DNA of 64,000 bases from Flagellimonas yonaguniensis (GTDB lineage Bacteria; Bacteroidota; Bacteroidia; Flavobacteriales; Flavobacteriaceae): positions 26,608-90,607 of the forward strand of contig NZ_JARFVB010000015.1 of the NCBI RefSeq assembly GCF_029193885.1. The letters are read 5' to 3'. Each line of letters opens with the position of its first letter. Position 1 is the stretch's first letter. Of this stretch, positions 60,102-64,000 are shown one piece after another. The notes beneath the pieces are model-generated. The model was not told the DNA's origin. It ran no database searches and saw only the letters and a list, made by a program, of their open reading frames with translations. The position numbers and the translations under genes are program-made.

Positions 60102-61616
60102 ATGGATGTGTTCGATTTTAGGGACGTAACAACCATTGTGTTTATTTCAATCTTTGCGGTTTTCGGGGTTTACCACCTTCTTTCATACCTTATATTACGA
60201 CACAAGATTCTGTTGTATTATTTTATCCTCATTTTGGGCCTTGCCCTACATTGGAGCTTGTATTTTTTTGTGACCCACCCATTGAGCAATCTGACTTTCG
60301 ATATTGTGGACAGGGCCTCCCTGACAACGGCCATGATTACAACTTTTGGATTGTTGTTGTTCACCAAGAGTTACCTGAACATTAAAAAGAGTAACTATCC
60401 CAAGCTATCCGGTATCTATAGGATATTTTCATGGATCATCATCTTCCTACCCTTTTTCCACATTGTGAACAATATAGTGGCCGAGGTTGGTTGGTTGAAC
60501 GATTTTTTGATCTTGTCGGCTGCCATTGTGGCCATGGCTTCCATATTCTTGAACATATTTGCTGGCGTCCGTTTGTTCAATGCCCATAAATTGAACAGGT
60601 ATTACATGTACTCATATGCTCCGATCCTGCTCGCCGCATTACTATATATCGGGACATGGTTTTTAAAAAGGCACTATGAGTTTGATGCCAATCCAACTGT
60701 TTTTGCAACTTCTATACTGGTAACGGTCCAATTGATTCTTTTTTCGGTGCTCATCGGAATTAAGTTCAAAGCCATAGAAAAACAACACCTCAAATTGCAA
60801 CTTGAATCCAATATGAGGCTTAAAAAAGAAGTCGACCGACAGACCAAGGGCCTCAAAATGGCGAAGAGAGAGCTGGAAATCCAAAATGATGAGCTTGAAA
60901 AGATTGGCGAACTTAAAAACAAATTGTTCTCCTTACTTGCTCATGACGTAAGGGCACCACTCAATAATTTCATTGTGATCATAGAGTTGATTGAGAGTGA
61001 ATTGGTCGATACCGAACTAAAGGATTTGACAACAATGTTAAAAAATGAGATTTTTGATAAGATTTCCATGGTGAATAGTTTACTTCAATGGTCCTACAAG
61101 CAATTGGACGGGGTCAGGTTAGAAAAAACGAAATGTGACCTGGAAGGCATCTGTCAATTGATAAGGCTTGAATTTACAAGGATGGCCGAAGATAAAAACA
61201 TAACCATTGAACTAAGCATTTCCCATCCAGTTCTATTCATCGATGAAGATATGTTAAAGGTCATTCTACGGAATTTGATTTCCAATGCCATAAAATTCAG
61301 TCCCAATGGCCAAAATATCATAATATGGTCTCAACATAATGCGGATAGTGTCGATATAGGCGTGAAGGATTTTGGAGTAGGTATGGATGTCAATTGGTAC
61401 CGCAAGCTGAAAGATGATAAAAAACCCCGAACACGAAAAGGTACAAAAGGCGAGAAAGGGACTGGTTTCGGTCTTTTGATTACCAAGGATTTTGTGGAAA
61501 TGAATGGAGGTGAAATAATCTGCGAAAGCGATATTGGCAAGGGTACCAACTTTATCCTTCGCTTTAAGGACTCGATCAATGGTACAATTAAAGACCAGAC
61601 AATGTCCGTGCATTAA
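60102..61616 (+). CDS. Membrane sensor histidine kinase (7TM sensor)
   Basis: Kinase of 504 residues. Seven hydrophobic segments between residues 11 and 222 form a 7TMR-DISM-like sensor. A coiled-coil linker follows (about 225-272, rich in K, E and L). The HisKA box is SLLAHDVRAPLNN (H281), then the N box RNLISNAIKFS, G1 KDFGVGM and G2 GTGFGLLITKDFV. The C-terminus ends shortly after. No response regulator gene is adjacent, so it is an orphan kinase here. A TATTTTTG box lies 35 bp upstream. Confidence 0.9.
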   Translation: MDVFDFRDVTTIVFISIFAVFGVYHLLSYLILRHKILLYYFILILGLALHWSLYFFVTHPLSNLTFDIVDRASLTTAMITTFGLLLFTKSYLNIKKSNYPKLSGIYRIFSWIIIFLPFFHIVNNIVAEVGWLNDFLILSAAIVAMASIFLNIFAGVRLFNAHKLNRYYMYSYAPILLAALLYIGTWFLKRHYEFDANPTVFATSILVTVQLILFSVLIGIKFKAIEKQHLKLQLESNMRLKKEVDRQTKGLKMAKRELEIQNDELEKIGELKNKLFSLLAHDVRAPLNNFIVIIELIESELVDTELKDLTTMLKNEIFDKISMVNSLLQWSYKQLDGVRLEKTKCDLEGICQLIRLEFTRMAEDKNITIELSISHPVLFIDEDMLKVILRNLISNAIKFSPNGQNIIIWSQHNADSVDIGVKDFGVGMDVNWYRKLKDDKKPRTRKGTKGEKGTGFGLLITKDFVEMNGGEIICESDIGKGTNFILRFKDSINGTIKDQTMSVH

Positions 61617-62030
61617 TCAGAGATGGAACCGTAGGAAACAATGTTCACCAGATTCAAACCTATTTACCAAACCACTTATTATTGAGTATGGATGATCACC
61701 TCCTTGTCATCTAATCATCAGGATTGAAGTAAGCTAGGATTCTGATTGGATATTTTCTTCAATTCCCTTGTCAAGATCGATTCTGGATGTATACCTTTAT
61801 ATTTTCCGCATAACCCATCACACCACAAATACAAACAATTTTATTTACATTTTGTATTCCTTCTTAAATATCTTCCGGATGGCCCTATAGTGCTTAAAGG
61901 TTGCTTACTGAGGTTATAAGCACTATGGAGGTGTAATGTTCAAATAGTCCCATTAAGGTCTTGGCTTTCATCCTCTCCAAAATACTGCGGCTTGACCCTT
62001 TGCGGGATGATATGGGAGACTTGGACAAAC

Positions 62031-62062
62031 AAAAAAGCCTTCGAAAAATCGAAGGCTTTTTT
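62031..62062. terminator. Strong bidirectional terminator
   Basis: Arms of 14 bp, AAAAAAGCCTTCGA and TCGAAGGCTTTTTT, perfectly complementary with a 4-nt loop. On the minus strand it directly follows the tRNA fragment, as a native tRNA terminator would. Confidence 0.85.
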
Positions 62063-62066
62063 TCTG

Positions 62067-62090
62067 TGGGCGCTGAGGGATTCGAACCCC
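62067..62090 (-). other. tRNA 3'-end fragment, candidate attachment site
   Basis: On the minus strand the sequence reads GGG, TTCGAAT, CCCTC, AGCGCCC, A: T-stem end, T loop, T-stem 3' strand, acceptor 3' strand and discriminator. The 5' part of a tRNA (which would start GGGCGCT) is not upstream, and the T-stem pairing breaks at 62091-62092. This is what remains at one end when an element integrates into a tRNA 3' end. Confidence 0.7.
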
Positions 62091-62271
62091 TTTTGCCTAC
62101 CCTTATGTTTACTGGGTTTTTCCTTGCGTATACTATTTTTACTAACCGAATTACAGACCACTTATCGAAATCCGACTTCATAGACATCAAATTTAATCAT
62201 AAAATATTAACTCATTCTAAATGGATAGTTTTTATGTAATTAGGATTACTTATTGGAAAAGTGATGTTGAA

Positions 62272-62287
62272 CGTTTATTTGAACTTT
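62272..62287 (-). repeat. Gene-boundary motif, copy A
   Basis: CGTTTATTTGAACTTT on the plus strand, 6 bp past the stop of the DinB-like lipoprotein gene. Identical over 16 bp to copy C at 63339-63354. Confidence 0.6.
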
Positions 62288-62293
62288 ATTTGG

Positions 62294-62806
62294 CTAAGGC
62301 CACCAGCCTTTAAGTTTTCTAATATAAATAATCTGGCCAGTATGGTAGGCATTATGAGCCGTCATGTTTGTTACCTCCGAACTCCATTCTTCCAATTTTT
62401 CCAAGGAAGCTTCCCCAATCAATTTTTCCCATTCTGTTTGGATGTTATCCAATTTCATCAACATCATTGACCAATCATCTGCAGTATTTATTATAAAGGT
62501 TTGTTCATTATCAACATTAAGGTCCGACATATCCTCTCCCTTAAAGGATCTTAGGTTCATTTCACTCCAAAAAGTCAAGTGCGTTGTTAATTCTGCAATA
62601 GAGTGATTGTTTGTAGAATCCTTCCAGATAGACTGTTCTAAAGAAAGTCCTTTAAGGGCTATTTTAGTTGGAACAAACCAATTTTGTTCGTTGTGCGTAT
62701 TTCTCAATTGTTCCACTAGCAAAGATCTCACGCTCTCGTCCTTTTTACTTTCAGAACAGCTAAGGATTATTAAACTCAATATCGAAATGAAAAAGATTTG
62801 TTTCAT
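62294..62806 (-). CDS. DinB-like lipoprotein
   Basis: Predicted lipoprotein of 170 residues (SLIILSCSES, Cys 17). The mature part has the DinB four-helix pattern: HSIAELTTHLTFWSEMNLRSF for the first His helix and MTAHNAYHTGQIIYIRKLKG for the final His helix, so three His could bind a metal. Exported DinB proteins are unusual. The role is unknown. It is the last of four small minus-strand genes in an AT-rich stretch, with the boundary motif touching its start codon and another copy after its stop. Confidence 0.8.
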   Translation of the reverse strand: MKQIFFISILSLIILSCSESKKDESVRSLLVEQLRNTHNEQNWFVPTKIALKGLSLEQSIWKDSTNNHSIAELTTHLTFWSEMNLRSFKGEDMSDLNVDNEQTFIINTADDWSMMLMKLDNIQTEWEKLIGEASLEKLEEWSSEVTNMTAHNAYHTGQIIYIRKLKGWWP

Positions 62807-62820
62807 CGTTTATTTGAACT
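62807..62820 (-). repeat. Gene-boundary motif, copy B
   Basis: CGTTTATTTGAACT (14 of the 16 bp) directly upstream of the DinB-like ATG, in the 41-bp gap after the neighbouring lipoprotein gene. Confidence 0.6.
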
Positions 62821-62847
62821 ATTCTGCCTTTATTATTGATTGATAAA

Positions 62848-63288
62848 CTACATTAAATGGTTTTCCAAAATCATTTTCCGTTTTAATTCCGCTCCAATCC
62901 TATTAATGTTAGAATCTAAAACTAATTCATATTTGTATCCACCTCTAATATTTGTTAAGGTGTCTGGATTGATTAAGGTTCTCCCATTATTGTAATTGAC
63001 ACTGTCAAATTTTATAGCCCAAGATTTATCATTTAAATTATAACCAACGAACACAATTTCACCATTAATTTTTGAATTCAATTCATACTTATTTTTGTAA
63101 GAAGGAATATCACGAACTGAAATGCTATCAAAAACATATTTAGTTTGAATTTCTTCTACAATTTTCCGCAGACTATCATTTTCAGCCTTGAGATTTTCCA
63201 ATTCTTGAATTGTGATTGCATCTTGATCTTTATTAACGCAACCAATAATCAAAAAAGTCAGAAATGAAATTATTATTACTTTATTCAT
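62848..63288 (-). CDS. Lipoprotein with coiled-coil segment, unknown
   Basis: Predicted lipoprotein of 146 residues: FLIIGC lipobox (Cys 17), then NKDQDAI. A heptad-like stretch, LENLKAENDSLRKIVEEIQ (about 30-48), suggests a short coiled coil. The rest is polar and strand-rich. No named family recognised. Codon and base composition are AT-rich like its neighbours and unlike the left part of the window, consistent with acquired DNA. Confidence 0.7.
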   Translation of the reverse strand: MNKVIIISFLTFLIIGCVNKDQDAITIQELENLKAENDSLRKIVEEIQTKYVFDSISVRDIPSYKNKYELNSKINGEIVFVGYNLNDKSWAIKFDSVNYNNGRTLINPDTLTNIRGGYKYELVLDSNINRIGAELKRKMILENHLM

Positions 63289-63338
63289 TTACCAGATATT
63301 AATGTGATTTGTTTGTCAATAGGCAATTTCCGTGTCAT

Positions 63339-63354
63339 CGTTTATTTGAACTTT
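63339..63354 (-). repeat. Gene-boundary motif, copy C
   Basis: CGTTTATTTGAACTTT, identical to copy A, in the 74-bp gap between the immunity-like gene stop (8 bp away) and the lipoprotein start. An ATGACACGG follows on the minus strand and opens only a 17-codon frame, which may be a relic of another gene start. Confidence 0.6.
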
Positions 63355-63362
63355 AAATCAAT

Positions 63363-63599
63363 CTATAGTTGAATAGGTTTATAAGATAAACACTGATCTA
63401 CTACTTCTTCAACACTTGGCCGATATTTCGAAAGATCATCAATTCTTGCATTATAATTCTCAGGGTAAAAAAATAGATTTGATCCATTGGGATGAGGAAC
63501 GTTTTTGTCAAACAAATCCATCATCGCATCAATTTGGCTTTCAGTTCCTTTAGCCGCAACGATTTTTTGTCCGAGATCAATTAATTCTATCCTTGTCAT
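63363..63599 (-). CDS. Colicin/pyocin-type bacteriocin immunity protein
   Basis: Small acidic protein of 78 residues. ESQIDAMMDLFDKNVPHPNG followed by SNLFFYPE corresponds to the helix II to III region of the DNase-colicin immunity family (Im7/Im9), where HPSGSDLIYYP is conserved. RPSVEEVVDQCLSYKP is the last helix. Such proteins bind and block a cognate nuclease toxin. No toxin gene is visible beside it: upstream on the same strand lies only the truncated small gene and the IS-like repeats. The family assignment is from motif memory. Confidence 0.72.
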   Translation of the reverse strand: MTRIELIDLGQKIVAAKGTESQIDAMMDLFDKNVPHPNGSNLFFYPENYNARIDDLSKYRPSVEEVVDQCLSYKPIQL

Positions 63600-63605
63600 C
63601 CTAAT

Positions 63606-63621
63606 CGTTTTATTGAACTTT
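63606..63621 (-). repeat. Gene-boundary motif, copy D
   Basis: CGTTTTATTGAACTTT, 14 of 16 positions as in copies A and C, in the 55-bp gap between the immunity-like start and the upstream truncated gene's stop. Confidence 0.5.
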
Positions 63622-63654
63622 GTTTTGACACAGATCTATCTAGTACTTTCGTTT

Positions 63655-63880
63655 TTAGATGTCAAACCTGAATTTTTTGACATAAATTGAATTTTCTTTA
63701 AAATCCCGATTTTCTGCATGACCTTTTAGTATTTCAAAACTCTTTTGAATGGCTTCACATTTGATTGCTTCATCCAGAACATTCCTTTCGCAATTCACAC
63801 ATTCCATTTTTGAAATTTGCACGTTACTAAGTTCTTTATTGTTTTTAGATCCAGTTGCAATAGTTACCCTAATTGGAAAC
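63655..63880 (-). pseudogene. 3' part of a small gene, cut by IS-like repeats
   Basis: A frame ending ...NSIYVKKFRFDI with stop TAA at 63657-63655 stays open upstream past 63880, where it runs into IS-like repeat sequence and a stop. It has no start codon at its 5' end. An internal ATG at 63807 would give a 50-codon protein with a CVNC motif (MECVNCERNVLDEAI), so a short functional gene is possible. More likely it is the C-terminal end of a longer protein whose 5' part was displaced. No family recognised. Confidence 0.5.
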
Positions 63881-64000
63881 GCCGGACATAGTATACCACC
63901 CTCGCCGGGTTAAAGTGACCATAGCTGGCCGGACGAAAGTGACCCACCCCCGCCGGGCCAAAGTGACCCACCTTTAGATTAGATCTATCTGTAAAAAGTC
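63881..64000. mobile_element. Terminal multiple-repeat region of an IS21-type insertion sequence (partial)
   Basis: Four repeats begin at 63881, 63904, 63928 and 63952, spaced 23, 24 and 24 bp. The last three share GCCGG-N3-AAAGTGACC, with CCACC after it in two of them; the first is diverged. Arrays of AAAGTGACC repeats of this kind are typical of the ends of IS21-family elements (istA/istB) as I recall. The transposase genes would lie beyond the right edge. GC content rises sharply here relative to the AT-rich genes at its left. Confidence 0.6.

Larger units (their letters stand above)
61617..62293. other. 677-bp intergenic region with a terminator and a tRNA 3' fragment
   Basis: From 61617 to 62030 nothing gene-like is visible. 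A perfect bidirectional terminator (62031-62062) and a tRNA 3'-end fragment (62067-62090) follow. From about 62095 the sequence becomes clearly more AT-rich and stays so to 63880. The first boundary motif of the small-gene array is at 62272. Confidence 0.6.

Noticed and set aside
62067..62095. Complete tRNA gene
   Set aside because: Only the T loop and acceptor 3' half are present; no D arm, anticodon arm or 5' acceptor strand can be found upstream on the minus strand.
62272..63621. Chromosomal integron attC sites
   Set aside because: The boundary motif lacks the GTTRRRY / RYYYAAC core pair, and no folded attC-like inverted repeat could be drawn around it by eye; reported instead as an unassigned boundary motif.

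Overview
The window is chromosomal DNA from a member of the Flavobacteriaceae (Bacteroidota), probably a marine genus near Muricauda/Allomuricauda; the genus is a guess. The evidence is gliding-motility and type IX secretion genes (gldJ, porV, a T9SS C-terminal sorting domain), a fused hypoxanthine phosphoribosyltransferase-adenylate kinase, many SPI and SPII exported proteins, and repeated TAnnTTTG-type -7 boxes just upstream of start codons with almost no Shine-Dalgarno sequences.

Layout. 0-2 kb: the str operon (rpsL-rpsG-fusA, minus strand; fusA runs off the left edge) with a textbook Bacteroidota promoter. 2-24 kb: housekeeping genes, namely rlmB, a rhomboid protease, rarA, an envelope trio (secreted protein, DUF5723 barrel, lipoprotein), a YjjG-type nucleotidase, a deacetylase-like protein that appears to have lost its metal ligands, radC, DUF1569, a shortened Mpl-like protein with a broken P-loop, a cupin/SDR pair, a LytTR/LytS two-component system, obgE, hpt-adk, purK-purE, an M3 peptidase, an ECF sigma factor with a small zinc-finger partner, and a UbiA-like membrane protein. 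24-43 kb: gcvP, then a KAS III-like enzyme, a methyltransferase and a glycosyltransferase, the last two preceded by copies of one 58-bp repeat. Next come a T9SS-exported amidohydrolase-like protein with nine MopE-type repeats, a PafA-type phosphatase, mlaE-mlaF, a metallophosphoesterase, DUF389, manC, a SprT-like protein, an SDR and an M28 peptidase. 43-53 kb: pdhC-pdhA, cdd, porV, gldJ, murF, tRNA-Val(GAC), a PTPS-family enzyme and a UlaG-like hydrolase. In relatives I know, porU lies between porV and gldJ; here that space is a 394-bp non-coding gap.

53-60 kb is accessory: DUF3052, DUF6090, a UbiB C-terminal remnant, and a redox/electrophile-response block (Bcr/CflA exporter, aldo/keto reductase, AraC regulator, ABM monooxygenase, MdaB-like quinone reductase, HxlR regulator). 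Likely operators are visible in the block and a diverged direct repeat lies at its two edges. A histidine kinase follows at 60-61.6 kb. From about 62.07 kb the sequence looks like a mobile or hypervariable region: a tRNA 3'-end fragment beside a strong terminator, AT-rich sequence, an array of small genes (DinB-like lipoprotein, lipoprotein, colicin-type immunity protein, truncated small gene) with one copy of a short motif at every gene boundary, and what look like IS21-type terminal repeats at the right edge.

How the genes work together: the core supplies translation, nucleotide and cell-wall precursors, replication-fork repair and envelope biogenesis. PorV, GldJ and the sorting-domain protein are one T9SS theme. 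The accessory right third combines chemical-stress response with integration-site and toxin-immunity features.
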